Below are positions 17,553-26,286 of a stretch of DNA of 64,000 bases, piece by piece. The notes under the pieces were generated by a model. It worked only from the letters and a program-made list of their open reading frames with translations, was not told the DNA's origin and searched no databases. Source of the stretch: JANWVO01 sp964458495 (GTDB lineage: Bacteria; Acidobacteriota; Terriglobia; Bryobacterales; Bryobacteraceae). Within the stretch, counting starts at the first letter, position 1. The number at the start of each line of letters is the position of its first letter. The DNA is taken from the NCBI GenBank assembly GCA_964458495.1, contig CAYWJB010000004.1, forward strand, positions 186,001 through 250,000, given 5' to 3'. The position numbers were made by a program, and so were the translations under genes.

Positions 17553-19412
17553 CTACTGCCAGGCGATGCGCGAGACCACGACGCCCAGTTCGCGCCGGTC
17601 TCCCGGCGCCTGGAGGGCGCGGTCCACCTCGAGTTCGAGCCGCAGCGTCCTGGCGCCTGACTTTGGGGCGGGCAGGGGGAACTCAAGATGGAAAGCGGCG
17701 TTGGAAGCGTCCAGAAGAATGCGGCCCGCCTCGGCGCCGTCGACGCGGGCGGTCACGCGGACGGGCGGGTCGAGTGTTTCTGGCGGCCGGTATCCGTGAA
17801 TGGAGAGTCTGCGGCCCGGGCCATCCGGCGCCGCGAGAGTGGCTTCGGCGCGGAGCCGCATCCAGCGCCCGCCCTCTTCCGGCTCATGCCAGCCGGAGCC
17901 CAGCCAGCGGGCTGCGGCTGGATCGGCCAGATCCAGGCCCGAAGGCGGCAGGTCGAGCCACTCGCGCGGCAGCCGATGCACATAGAGACGCGTACTGGCC
18001 CGCAACCGCCGGTCCTCCCACCGGTAGGCCGCCAGCCGGCCCGTGCGCGCGGCCTCGCCGAGTTCGGCGGTCGAGCAGATATCGGCAGCGATGGGGGGGA
18101 AGCCCGCAGGCAGCGCCACAGCGTCAGCCTCGCCGGGGTCCAGGCAGATCCGGGATGGGAGCAAATGCCGGCTGTCGGCGAATGCGCCCCAGAACAGGTC
18201 GTTGCCGATGCCGGAGACGGCGATCAGTCTTCCGGGATGCACCTCGACGGCGCGCTCCAGCGCGTGGAACAGGTAACGCGCCTGCAAGCCTCTCTTGTAG
18301 CGCCATCCGGCTGTCGTACGGTGAGCCGCGCCGGTATAGAGCAGGCTCAAGCCAGCCAGCAGGCAGACGCCTGCCGCCGCCTTCCAGCCGCGCCGCCAGG
18401 CGGCGGCGAACGCCGTGGCGGCGAGCCACGCTGTTCCAATCGAGGGGACGGCCACGTAGTAGTCCATCACGTGGTCGCGGAGCGGCAGAACAGGCGCGAT
18501 GGCGGCCGTGAACCAGACGAATCCGAAGACGGCCAGCCGGTTGCGCGCGCGCCACGCCAGCGCCAGCCAGGCCAGCACCGCCAGACCGCAGACGGCCGCC
18601 ACGACGCGCCGTGGCATCCACGGGATGGGCCAGTGCGCCGGATCAAGATCGCCCGCCAGCGCCAGCGACCAGTACTGCCCGTAAGAGCGCGCCATCGAGA
18701 GATCCCAATGGCGCGCGTAGATGCCCACGGCCGGCTTCGGAATCAGCAGCATATGCGCGGCGGCGAAGGCGGCGCTCGCCAGCCACAGCCACAGGAGGGC
18801 CCGCGGCATGCTTCTCCGCTCCAGCCAGCACCAGGCTGTGGCCAGCGCCGGATAGACGACAGCCACCTCCAGAGCGCCGAAGCCGAGCAGGAAGAGCGTG
18901 AACTGCGCGGCAAACCAGGCGCGCCTGCCCGTCTCCAGCCAGCGCAGCAAGCAGGCGAATGCGGCGAGCAAGAAGAACGCGCACAGGACCTGGTTGTACG
19001 CCGAAAGCCACGCCAGCGGCACGGCCAGACCGAGTCCCGCCGACCAGAGAAGCGGCGCCGCTGCCGCCACCAGACGCGATCCCGAAAGCCGCAGCGTGAT
19101 CCAGTACAGCAGGGCGAGGTTGACAAACTGCGTTGCCAGAACGACCAGATGGAACGGGCGGTGGTCGAGGCCGAAGAGGCGCTCCAGTCCAATGAAGAAA
19201 AGCCGTTCGCTAAGCACGCGGACGGTTCCCTGGGCGGCAGGCGCGAAGAGAGCCCGCCACAGATCGCCGAAGGATTCGATGTGGCGGCCGAGGCTCAGCC
19301 ATGCGAAATCGTCCTGGTGGAACCAGCTGCGCAGTCCGTGCCAGTCGAGCCAAAGAACGAATGCCGGCGCAAGCAGGAAGAGCAGCGCGTCGCGCCGGTC
19401 GAGCCTCGTCAT
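17553..19412 (-). CDS. GT-C-fold membrane glycosyltransferase-like protein
   Basis: 619 aa with about 10-12 membrane helices in the first 400 residues and a soluble C-terminal part. The first outside loop has WFHQDDFAWL (about residues 30-39); an acidic pair here is the catalytic mark of GT-C enzymes that use polyprenyl-phosphate sugars (PMT/ArnT-like). The C-terminal domain has no motif I recognise. Its ATG overlaps the stop of the upstream lipoprotein gene (ATGA), making a three-gene run with the lipoprotein and molybdopterin oxidoreductase genes. The sugar and acceptor are unknown. Confidence 0.75.
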   Translation of the reverse strand: MTRLDRRDALLFLLAPAFVLWLDWHGLRSWFHQDDFAWLSLGRHIESFGDLWRALFAPAAQGTVRVLSERLFFIGLERLFGLDHRPFHLVVLATQFVNLALLYWITLRLSGSRLVAAAAPLLWSAGLGLAVPLAWLSAYNQVLCAFFLLAAFACLLRWLETGRRAWFAAQFTLFLLGFGALEVAVVYPALATAWCWLERRSMPRALLWLWLASAAFAAAHMLLIPKPAVGIYARHWDLSMARSYGQYWSLALAGDLDPAHWPIPWMPRRVVAAVCGLAVLAWLALAWRARNRLAVFGFVWFTAAIAPVLPLRDHVMDYYVAVPSIGTAWLAATAFAAAWRRGWKAAAGVCLLAGLSLLYTGAAHRTTAGWRYKRGLQARYLFHALERAVEVHPGRLIAVSGIGNDLFWGAFADSRHLLPSRICLDPGEADAVALPAGFPPIAADICSTAELGEAARTGRLAAYRWEDRRLRASTRLYVHRLPREWLDLPPSGLDLADPAAARWLGSGWHEPEEGGRWMRLRAEATLAAPDGPGRRLSIHGYRPPETLDPPVRVTARVDGAEAGRILLDASNAAFHLEFPLPAPKSGARTLRLELEVDRALQAPGDRRELGVVVSRIAWQ

Positions 19413-19939
19413 TTCGTGTTCGCCGGGACGAGCCGGAACTGCTTGGGGATCACACCGAGCCTCCGTGTGTCGCCTCCCCGCGGCGGGATGAAGCGGTCCA
19501 GTGTGAAGTCGATGATGATGCCTTCTTCCTTCAAGAGCGCCGCAGGCACGGGGAAGACTGCTGTATGAGTCCCCACGCCGGGCGAGCGCCAGGCGGGCAG
19601 CTCGTGGTCCTCCACCCTGGCGGTGATGGAAAGCCCCTCGAGGTCGCGGGCTGCCACCTCGGGCACGATGAATTCGAACTCGATGCGGGCCTCTTTGCCG
19701 CGCAGATTCCCGGCAACGCCCAGCGAGACGGTGAACTGCGGGGCCGACCAGCGCCAGCCCGCCGGTTCGGGGGCATGGAAGCCATCGAGGAGTTGCCCCT
19801 CATCGGCAGGGTCGGCGGCGTCGATGGAGGATTGCAGCGGCTCCGGTTCCTCGATGGTAAGGGAAGGATCGGGATGCCGCGCCTGACGGCAGCCGGATGC
19901 GGCCAGAAGTATCGCGGCTGCGGCTAAAGCTCTGCGCAA
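19409..19939 (-). CDS. Small lipoprotein, TTG start
   Basis: 176 aa if it begins at TTG 19939, which has GGAGG 7 nt upstream and yields a classic lipoprotein leader (MRRALAAAAILLAASGC, C17). No ATG or GTG gives a sensible start. The mature part is acidic, then has beta-rich stretches (FTVSLGVAGNLRGKEARIEF) without recognised family. It overlaps the 3' end of the molybdopterin oxidoreductase by 16 nt and the GT-C gene by 4 nt, so all three are probably translated from one message. Confidence 0.75.
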   Translation of the reverse strand: MRRALAAAAILLAASGCRQARHPDPSLTIEEPEPLQSSIDAADPADEGQLLDGFHAPEPAGWRWSAPQFTVSLGVAGNLRGKEARIEFEFIVPEVAARDLEGLSITARVEDHELPAWRSPGVGTHTAVFPVPAALLKEEGIIIDFTLDRFIPPRGGDTRRLGVIPKQFRLVPANTK

Positions 19940-21900
19940 GGCCGGACCTCCACCAGGCAATTGTAGAACGTGGGCCCGCCGCCGATGTCGGTGAGGCGGT
20001 CGGCGATGAGCGAGTTTACGTTGACCCCCCTGGAGGCCGAGGGCCAACGGCCGGAGGGTGCGCGAACCACGCCGGGCCGCACGTGCGGCCCGACGCGCGC
20101 CCGCAGCCGCACGGCGCCGCGCGCGTTGAAGACCTCCACCGTCATGCCGTCCAGGATGCCGCGGGCGGCGGCGTCTTCGGGGTGGATCTCGAGCACGCCG
20201 CTCTCCGCCTGCACGCGCCCGAGCATTCCGAACGACGAGTTGAGCCCGTCGTGCGCCTTCGAGCTCACCAGTTCCAGAGGGAAGCGCGGGTCGAACTCCG
20301 CGCCGAGGCGGCTCTCGTCGGGCGGCGAATAGGCCAGCGGTTCGCCGTCCAGGTTGGGCTGCACGCCCGCCATCGGAAGCTCCGGAACGTTCAGCCGCAA
20401 GAAGCGCTCCCGCTCCAGACGCCCGAGCGTGATGCCCGCCAGATAAGGCGAATCCGTGTCGAGCGCTTGCCGGATAAGGTCGTCGTCGGTGTCTTCGAAG
20501 CAGGGATCGGTGAAGCCCATGCGGCGCGCCAGCAGGCGGAAGATTTCGGTGTTCGGCTTGCACTCGCCCGGCGGTGGCACGGCGGGCCGCGCCATCTGGA
20601 GGTAGTAGTGCCCGTAGGCGAAGTACAAATCCGTGTGCTCGAGGAATGTGGTGGCGGGCAGGACAATGTCGGCGAAGCGCGCCGTGTCATTGAGGAAGTG
20701 GTCGATCACGACGGTGAACAGATCCGGGCGGCGCAGTCCGGCGAGCACCGCCTGCTGGTTGGGCGCAATGGCCGCGGGATTGGAGTTGTACACGACCAGC
20801 GCCTTCACCGGCGGATCCGCGAGTTCGGTCAGGGCGCGGCCGAGCAGCGTCATGTTCACGGTGCGCGCAGGAGGACCGAGATCGGGCCGCTCGAGCGCCG
20901 CGCGGTGGACCTGAAAGGCCCCGCTCGTGGTGAGCTGGAAACCGCCGCCGCGCTCCTCCCATGCGCCGGTGAGAGCCGGCAGCAGGCTGATGGCGCGCAC
21001 GGCGCGGCCGCCGCGCTGGCTGCGCTGCACGCCATAGTTGAGGCGGATCACGGCCGGGCGCGTGGTCGCGTATTCGCGCGCCAGCCGCCGGATGTCGTCA
21101 GCGCCGATGCCTGTCAGGTGCGCCACGCGCTCCGGCGGGTATTCCGCCGCGCGGGCGCGCAAAGATTCGTCGCCGTCCAGGCGGCGGGCGAGGCCCTCAT
21201 CGTAGAGGACGTGCATCAATCCCAGCGCGAGCGCGAGATCCGTTCCCGGATAGGGCGCCAGATGCCAGTCGGCCAGCCGGGCCGTTTTTGTGCGGACGGG
21301 ATCGATGACGACGAAGCGGGCCCCGCGGCGGCGCGCTTCGACGATGAAGGGCCACAAATGCACGTTGGTGGCGAGGATGTTCGCGCCCCAGGCGACGATG
21401 TAGCGGGCGTGGACGAAGTCCTCCGGCGGCGTGCCCATGCGGCTGCCGTAGGCTTCCATCAGGCCGGCGCCGCCGGCCGAGGCGCAAATGGTGCGGTCCA
21501 GCCGCGACGCGCCCAGGCGGTGGAAGAAGCGGCGGTCCATCGATCCGCCTTGCAGGAAGCCCAGCGTGCCGCCGTAGCTGTAAGGCAGAACGGCCTCGGC
21601 GCCATCGGTGGAGGCTACATCCGCGAGCCGTGCAGCCACATGGTCCACCGCTTCGTCCCAGCTGATGCGCTCGAACTGCGCCTCGCCCTTGGCGCCGGTG
21701 CGCCGCAGAGGAAAGAGCAGCCGCTGCGGGTGGTATTCGCGTTCGAGGTAGCGCGCCACCTTGGCGCAGAGAAAGCCCTGAGTGACCGGGTGCGCCGGAT
21801 CGCCGCGCAGCCGGGTGGCGCGGCTGCCGTCGGTTTCGACAACGATGGCGCAGCAGTCCGGGCAATCCAGGGCGCAGACGGAATGGCGAACTTCGGCCAA
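19924..21900 (-). CDS. Molybdopterin oxidoreductase with N-terminal 4Fe-4S site (COG0243)
   Basis: 658 aa. N-terminal cluster cysteines C9, C13, C17 and C45 (CALDCPDCC and FLCAK). Then the bis-MGD domains: YGGTLGFLQGGSMDRRFF, ICASAGGAG (about 138-146), WGANILATNVHLWPF, FADIVLPATTFLEHTDLYF, and a C-terminal molydopterin-binding barrel ending near residue 655. This matches formate dehydrogenase/DMSO-reductase-like enzymes without adjacent electron-transfer subunits. No signal or Tat motif is visible, so it is probably cytoplasmic. Substrate is unknown. It may depend on the MoaD-MoaE fusion at 56.4-57.1 kb for cofactor. Confidence 0.88.
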   Translation of the reverse strand: MAEVRHSVCALDCPDCCAIVVETDGSRATRLRGDPAHPVTQGFLCAKVARYLEREYHPQRLLFPLRRTGAKGEAQFERISWDEAVDHVAARLADVASTDGAEAVLPYSYGGTLGFLQGGSMDRRFFHRLGASRLDRTICASAGGAGLMEAYGSRMGTPPEDFVHARYIVAWGANILATNVHLWPFIVEARRRGARFVVIDPVRTKTARLADWHLAPYPGTDLALALGLMHVLYDEGLARRLDGDESLRARAAEYPPERVAHLTGIGADDIRRLAREYATTRPAVIRLNYGVQRSQRGGRAVRAISLLPALTGAWEERGGGFQLTTSGAFQVHRAALERPDLGPPARTVNMTLLGRALTELADPPVKALVVYNSNPAAIAPNQQAVLAGLRRPDLFTVVIDHFLNDTARFADIVLPATTFLEHTDLYFAYGHYYLQMARPAVPPPGECKPNTEIFRLLARRMGFTDPCFEDTDDDLIRQALDTDSPYLAGITLGRLERERFLRLNVPELPMAGVQPNLDGEPLAYSPPDESRLGAEFDPRFPLELVSSKAHDGLNSSFGMLGRVQAESGVLEIHPEDAAARGILDGMTVEVFNARGAVRLRARVGPHVRPGVVRAPSGRWPSASRGVNVNSLIADRLTDIGGGPTFYNCLVEVRPCAEL

Positions 21901-21915
21901 GGGTATCTTCTGATC

Positions 21916-22335
21916 TTACCTGCCCGGACGGGCCAGGCGGACGTGGCCGCGCGCAAGGCGGCGGATGAAGTCGAGATCGCCGTCCAGAAAATCGTATTCT
22001 GGAAGAGACTCGGGGCGTTCCCAGGCGATCTGCTGGAAGGTGCGCGGTTGCGGCTCGCCCTCGAACGACTCCACGCGGTGGAAGAGCAGAACCAGCGGCG
22101 GGCGTCCGCCGATGCACTGTTCATAGCGCGCAACCTCCGGCCCGATCTCCGCCTCGATGCCCAGCTCTTCGCGCAGTTCGCGCCGCAGCGCTTCCTTCGG
22201 CGTCTCGCCGGGCTCCACCTTGCCGCCGGGGAACTCCCACTTCAGCGCATGGCGGTCCCCGGCCATTCGCTGGCCGATCAGGAGGAGCCCATCGCGCTGG
22301 AGCACTGCGGCGACGACGATGACGGAACGGGCCAT
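21916..22335 (-). CDS. Nudix hydrolase, MutT-like
   Basis: 139 aa with a full Nudix box at residues 38-60 (G38, E44, R52, E53, E56, E57, G59), followed by the usual helix and strand. The short length and early box (LKWEFPGGKVEPGET) are like MutT 8-oxo-dGTPase or a (d)CTP pyrophosphatase. Its ATG is half of the sequence CCATGG, whose other half is the possible ATG of the divergent SufU gene. Confidence 0.88.
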   Translation of the reverse strand: MARSVIVVAAVLQRDGLLLIGQRMAGDRHALKWEFPGGKVEPGETPKEALRRELREELGIEAEIGPEVARYEQCIGGRPPLVLLFHRVESFEGEPQPRTFQQIAWERPESLPEYDFLDGDLDFIRRLARGHVRLARPGR

Positions 22336-22759
22336 GGGACGTGGTAAACGGGAAGAGAGGAGACCGCTGATTCCATTGTATAGCGACGCCTTGCTCGATC
22401 ACTTCCGCAATCCGCGCCATGCCGGGCTGCTGGAGGCGCCGGCGCTGGTTGTGGACGTCGAGAATCCGGCCTGCGGAGACTGGCTGCGCCTGAGCGCGCG
22501 GATCGAGGGCGGCGCCGTCGTGCGCGCCGCGTTTCAGGTGAAGGGCTGCACGGCGTCGATCGCCTGCGGGTCGGCGCTGGCCGAATGGCTGCACGGACAG
22601 CGGCTGGAAGCGCTGCGCGCCGGGGGCAGGGAAGCGGTGCGGTCGGCGGTGGAGCAGGCCGTGGGCGGGCTTCCCGCCGCTTCCCGGCATGCGGCCGAGC
22701 TGTGCGCCGACGGGGTGGCGGCGCTCGTGCGCGCGGCTACTGCCGGGGCTTCGGCTTGA
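22334..22759 (+). CDS. sufU: SufU/IscU-type iron-sulfur cluster scaffold
   Basis: About 141 aa from ATG 22334; TTG 22376 (AGGAG 13 nt upstream) would begin directly at the conserved YSDALLDHFRNPRHAG and is a real alternative. The three cluster cysteines are in NPACGD, KGCTAS and ELCADG, as in SufU/IscU. The scaffold assembles Fe-S clusters; neither a cysteine desulfurase nor suf genes are nearby. The gene starts back to back with the Nudix gene and ends convergently, overlapping the M16 gene by 23 nt. Confidence 0.85.
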   Translation: MGRGKREERRPLIPLYSDALLDHFRNPRHAGLLEAPALVVDVENPACGDWLRLSARIEGGAVVRAAFQVKGCTASIACGSALAEWLHGQRLEALRAGGREAVRSAVEQAVGGLPAASRHAAELCADGVAALVRAATAGASA

Positions 22760-24182
22760 TGAGATCCGGCGAGGCCAGATCCAGATCCGCCACCGGAATC
22801 ACGCGCACCGGACCGTAGGCTTCCAGGTCCCTGGCGAACGCTTTGGCATCGCCGACGGCCGTAATGGCGAGCTTGTCCGGTTGCAGGAAACGCCGCACGG
22901 CCGCTTCCACTTCCGCCCGCGTGAGCTTTTCGAGCCGCTCGCGGTAACGCGCCCAGTAGTCGCTGCCGAGTCCGTTGACCTCCGCGGCGAGCACCCGCGC
23001 CGCCACCGAGGAGGCGGTTTCGGTGGCGATGGCGAACGAGCCCGAAAGGTACGCCCTGGCCTCTTCGAATTCCGCTTCGGTGGCGGGGTTTTCGCGGTAT
23101 TCCTTCATCAGGTCGACGAGCATGCGGATCGCGGCGGCGGTCTTCTCCGTGCGCGTGAAGGTGCTGGCTTCGAAGATGCCTGCGAAGCGGCTGGGCTCGA
23201 AATACGAGCTTGCGCCGTAGGTAAGCCCCTCGTTGGCGCGGAGCTTCATGTTCAGCCGTGAATTGAAGCTGCCTCCGAAGATCTGGTTGCCGAGTTGAAG
23301 GGCGATGTAGTCGGGATGGTTCCTGGGGATGCCGGCATGCCCGACCGCGATGTGCGTCTGGTTCTCGGTGGGCATGTCGACGATCAGCACGCGCGGCTCC
23401 GGCGCAGGGGCGGGCGGCAGCGGCTCGTCGGGCGGTCCCTGCTTGCGCCAGCCGCCGAACCACTTCCCGGCAAACGCAAAAGCCTCATCGGGGCTCAGAT
23501 CGCCGGCGATGACGAGCCAGGCGCGGTTGGGCGCGTAGCAGGTTTCGTAAAAGCGGACGAGATCTTCGCGCTTCAGCGCGGCGACGGTGTCGGGGGTGCC
23601 GTCGCCGGGCCAGGCGTATGGATGCGTGCCGAGGATGGCGCGGGCGGCGGCCACGCCCGACAGGTACTGTGCGCTGGCGTACTGCACGGCGAGAGACGAC
23701 TGCACCTGCTGCCTTTGCCGCTCAATCTCTTCTTCCGCGAACACGGGGTTCTGGACAATGTCGGCCATCAGTTCGAAGCCGAGCGAGGCGCGGCTCTTGA
23801 GGAATGCCATCGACACAGTCGCCGCGTCCGTTCCGGCCGTGGCGTTCAACTGGCCGCCGGCGCTGTCGACAGCCTGGGCGATCTGCTGCGAGCTGCGCGT
23901 TCTGGTCCCTTCCCTCAGCAGAGCGGCCGCCAGCGAGGCGAGCCCGGCCTTCTCCGGCGGCGCGCAGGCGTGGCCGGCCAGCACCTGGAGCGAGGCGGCG
24001 ACCAGCGGCAGCCGGCGGTCTTCCACCGCCAGCACGCGCAGGCCGTTGGGGAGCGTGCGGGGCACGGCGCGGGGGAATTCGTAGGGGCGCGGCGCCGAAG
24101 GGGGCGGCGGCGCGGCTTTCTGCACGGGTTGGGCGTTGATCGTCATGGCAATCATCAGCAGGCAGGCAGGGGAGAGCCGCAC
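22737..24182 (-). CDS. M16 peptidase family, non-catalytic partner
   Basis: 481 aa with a signal-like N-terminus (about 5-17). Two M16 lobes are recognisable, but where the catalytic motif should read HxxEH this protein has GLASLAAALLREGT, so it cannot bind zinc. The C-terminal half keeps the R/Y-type substrate motif (RANEGLTYGASS). Non-catalytic M16 subunits pair with an active subunit, like mitochondrial MPP-alpha or SphPepB. The active partner is immediately upstream on the same strand (21-bp gap). Confidence 0.88.
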   Translation of the reverse strand: MRLSPACLLMIAMTINAQPVQKAAPPPPSAPRPYEFPRAVPRTLPNGLRVLAVEDRRLPLVAASLQVLAGHACAPPEKAGLASLAAALLREGTRTRSSQQIAQAVDSAGGQLNATAGTDAATVSMAFLKSRASLGFELMADIVQNPVFAEEEIERQRQQVQSSLAVQYASAQYLSGVAAARAILGTHPYAWPGDGTPDTVAALKREDLVRFYETCYAPNRAWLVIAGDLSPDEAFAFAGKWFGGWRKQGPPDEPLPPAPAPEPRVLIVDMPTENQTHIAVGHAGIPRNHPDYIALQLGNQIFGGSFNSRLNMKLRANEGLTYGASSYFEPSRFAGIFEASTFTRTEKTAAAIRMLVDLMKEYRENPATEAEFEEARAYLSGSFAIATETASSVAARVLAAEVNGLGSDYWARYRERLEKLTRAEVEAAVRRFLQPDKLAITAVGDAKAFARDLEAYGPVRVIPVADLDLASPDLIKPKPRQ

Positions 24183-24203
24183 GGGGAGACTCCAGATTTC
24201 CGG

Positions 24204-25559
24204 CTACTTTCCGGCGTCGGCCGCCGGGTGGATGAACACGCGCGTCTGCCGCTGCGGAGACAGATACGTCCTCACGGCCCGCCGGACGTCGGCGGCCGTG
24301 ACGCGGCGGTAGCGGTCCAGTTCGCTGTTGTAACGCAAGGGGTCGTTCAGCAGAACGGCGCACTTGCCGAGGAAGTCCGCCTTGGCCTGCATGCTCTCGC
24401 GCTCGAGGATGAAGGAGGCCAAAATCTGGTTTTTCGCCTTCTCCAGCTCGGCTTCCGTCACAGGTTTTTCCGCCATCTCGGCAAAAATCGCTTCCATTTT
24501 TGCGAGAATGTCGCGGATATCCTTTCCGGGATTGGCGATGGCGTAGGCGAAAAAGATCGACGGTCCTTCCAGCAGCAGCGCCTCGCCCTGCGCGGCGAGC
24601 GCCGCCTGCTCCTCGTAGACGAGCTTGCGGTAAAGGCGCGAACTCTGCCCGGCGGAGAGGATCGTGGAGGCGATCTCGAGCGCGTAGCTGTCGGGATGTC
24701 CGGCGGGAGGCAGATGGTAGGCGCCGACGACGGCGTCCAGCGGCGCCTTGGGATCCTTCAACGAGGCTTCGCGCCTCTGCTTCTGCTCCGGTTCGGTCGC
24801 GCGCACGCGCGGCACGCGCCTGCCGCGCGGGATGGCGCCGAAGTGGCGCTCCGCGAGGCGGAAGGCTTCGCTTGTGTCGAAATCGCCCACCAGCACGACG
24901 GTCGCGTTGTTCGGCACGTAGTAAAGGCTGTGGAACGCGCGGACGTCGTCCAGGGTGGCGCGGTCGAGATCCTCGGCCGAGCCGATGGGCGAGTGCTTGT
25001 AGGGATAGCGGACGTAGGTGTTGCGCAACACCTCTTCCAGCAGGTTTCCGTAGGGCGGGTTCTCCACGCGGAGGCGGCGCTCCTCCTTCACCACTTCGCG
25101 CTCCTTGTGGAAGTTCTCCTCGCTGACGTCAAGCGTCGCCATGCGGTCGGCTTCCAGCCAGAGCATGCGCTCCAGGTAGTTGGAGGGGAAGGTCTCCCAG
25201 TAGACGGTGGTGTCGAAATTGGTGTAGGCGTTCACTACGCCGCCCGCCTGCCGGACCAGGCGCATGTGCTCTTCGGGCCCAACGTTCTTCGAGCCGCGGA
25301 ACATCATGTGCTCGAACAGGTGGGCAAAGCCGGTGCGTCCCGGCTTCTCGTCCTTCGAGCCGACGTGGTACCAGACCTGCAGGTTGATCACAGGGCGGGA
25401 GCGGTCCTCGGCGGCGACGATCCTGAGCCCGTTTTTCAGGGTTTTCTGCCGGATCTGGAGCGCCGGCGGCGCGTCAGCGGCAATCGTGTTGGCAACAATC
25501 ATGAGGAAAAGTGTGGAAGCGCGGCGGGCGCGGCGCCAGCCGCCCGGTTCTGGATGCAT
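24204..25559 (-). CDS. M16 zinc metallopeptidase, catalytic partner
   Basis: 451 aa with an N-terminal hydrophobic stretch (about 15-28), so exported to the periplasm. Zinc site H80-LFE-H84 (inverted HxxEH) with third ligand E160 in VVKEERR. C-terminal lobe has SAGQSSRLYRKLVYE. M16 enzymes act as clam-shell peptidases on small unfolded peptides. With the following non-catalytic gene it would form a heterodimer. Confidence 0.92.
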   Translation of the reverse strand: MHPEPGGWRRARRASTLFLMIVANTIAADAPPALQIRQKTLKNGLRIVAAEDRSRPVINLQVWYHVGSKDEKPGRTGFAHLFEHMMFRGSKNVGPEEHMRLVRQAGGVVNAYTNFDTTVYWETFPSNYLERMLWLEADRMATLDVSEENFHKEREVVKEERRLRVENPPYGNLLEEVLRNTYVRYPYKHSPIGSAEDLDRATLDDVRAFHSLYYVPNNATVVLVGDFDTSEAFRLAERHFGAIPRGRRVPRVRATEPEQKQRREASLKDPKAPLDAVVGAYHLPPAGHPDSYALEIASTILSAGQSSRLYRKLVYEEQAALAAQGEALLLEGPSIFFAYAIANPGKDIRDILAKMEAIFAEMAEKPVTEAELEKAKNQILASFILERESMQAKADFLGKCAVLLNDPLRYNSELDRYRRVTAADVRRAVRTYLSPQRQTRVFIHPAADAGK

Positions 25560-25617
25560 AAAAGAAAAGCCCGGAGGCGAGCCTTGTACTTCGAGGGTAG
25601 CAGAAGCGGAGCTCCCG

Positions 25618-26265
25618 TTACGGCAGCTCGCGCACCCAGATGTCCCTGAACTGCATGTGGCCTTCGCCGCCGGAGTGCAGCTGGAGAGCGATGGTTCCCG
25701 TCAGAAAGGGCGCGCGCGGATCGGTGAAGTCGATCATCTGCACTCCGTTCAGCCGCGACGTGTAGCGGTTGCCGTTCACCGTCACCAGCATTTCGTTCCA
25801 TTCGTTCTGCCGCACCACGGTCTCGTTCTCCGGCGCGGGCCAGACGATCCAGGCGCGCCCGAAGCCGTAAACGCCCCCGGTGTGCCGGCCGATAGTGCAG
25901 TCGATCTCGAATTGCGCGCCCTGGCTCACATCCGCCGTGCCGGGCTTGAAGCGCGTGTGGAAATACACGCCGGAATTTCCCGTGCCGATGCACTTGAATT
26001 TCAGGGAAAGCTTGAAATTCCGGTAATCTTTCGCCGTCTCCAGATAGCCGTATTCCCTGGTGACCGCGCGGCCGATCAGGACGCCGTCAACAACAGTCCA
26101 CTCCTCCTTGCCCACCGGATTCCACCCGGTCAGGTCCTTTCCGTTGAAGAGCTGGACCCAGTCCTCTCCGGGCGGGCGCACACCCTTCGGCAGTTGCGCC
26201 AGCGCCGCGGCTGCCGCGGCCAGCACGAGAAACACGCAGATCGAACGCCTCATGCGTTCCAGCAT
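25618..26265 (-). CDS. Secreted DUF1080 (3-keto-disaccharide hydrolase-type) protein
   Basis: 215 aa. Signal peptide (about residues 6-24, ALAQ cleavage), then a single jelly-roll: LFNGKDLTGWNPVGKEEW (about 40-57), GNSGVYFHTR (about 98-107), EIDC, GGEGHMQFRDIWVRELP at the end. These are the marks of DUF1080/3KD-hydrolase proteins, which bind or cleave 3-keto-glycosides and are heavily expanded in Acidobacteria and Planctomycetes. 58 bp separates it from the downstream M16 gene. Confidence 0.9.
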   Translation of the reverse strand: MLERMRRSICVFLVLAAAAAALAQLPKGVRPPGEDWVQLFNGKDLTGWNPVGKEEWTVVDGVLIGRAVTREYGYLETAKDYRNFKLSLKFKCIGTGNSGVYFHTRFKPGTADVSQGAQFEIDCTIGRHTGGVYGFGRAWIVWPAPENETVVRQNEWNEMLVTVNGNRYTSRLNGVQMIDFTDPRAPFLTGTIALQLHSGGEGHMQFRDIWVRELP

Positions 26266-26286
26266 ATCCCGCCGCGCGGAGGCCCG

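Noticed and set aside
19897..22347. Very long plus-strand frame (816 codons) opposite the molybdopterin oxidoreductase
   Set aside because: Mirror frame of a real gene; the minus strand has the full motif set and proper starts.
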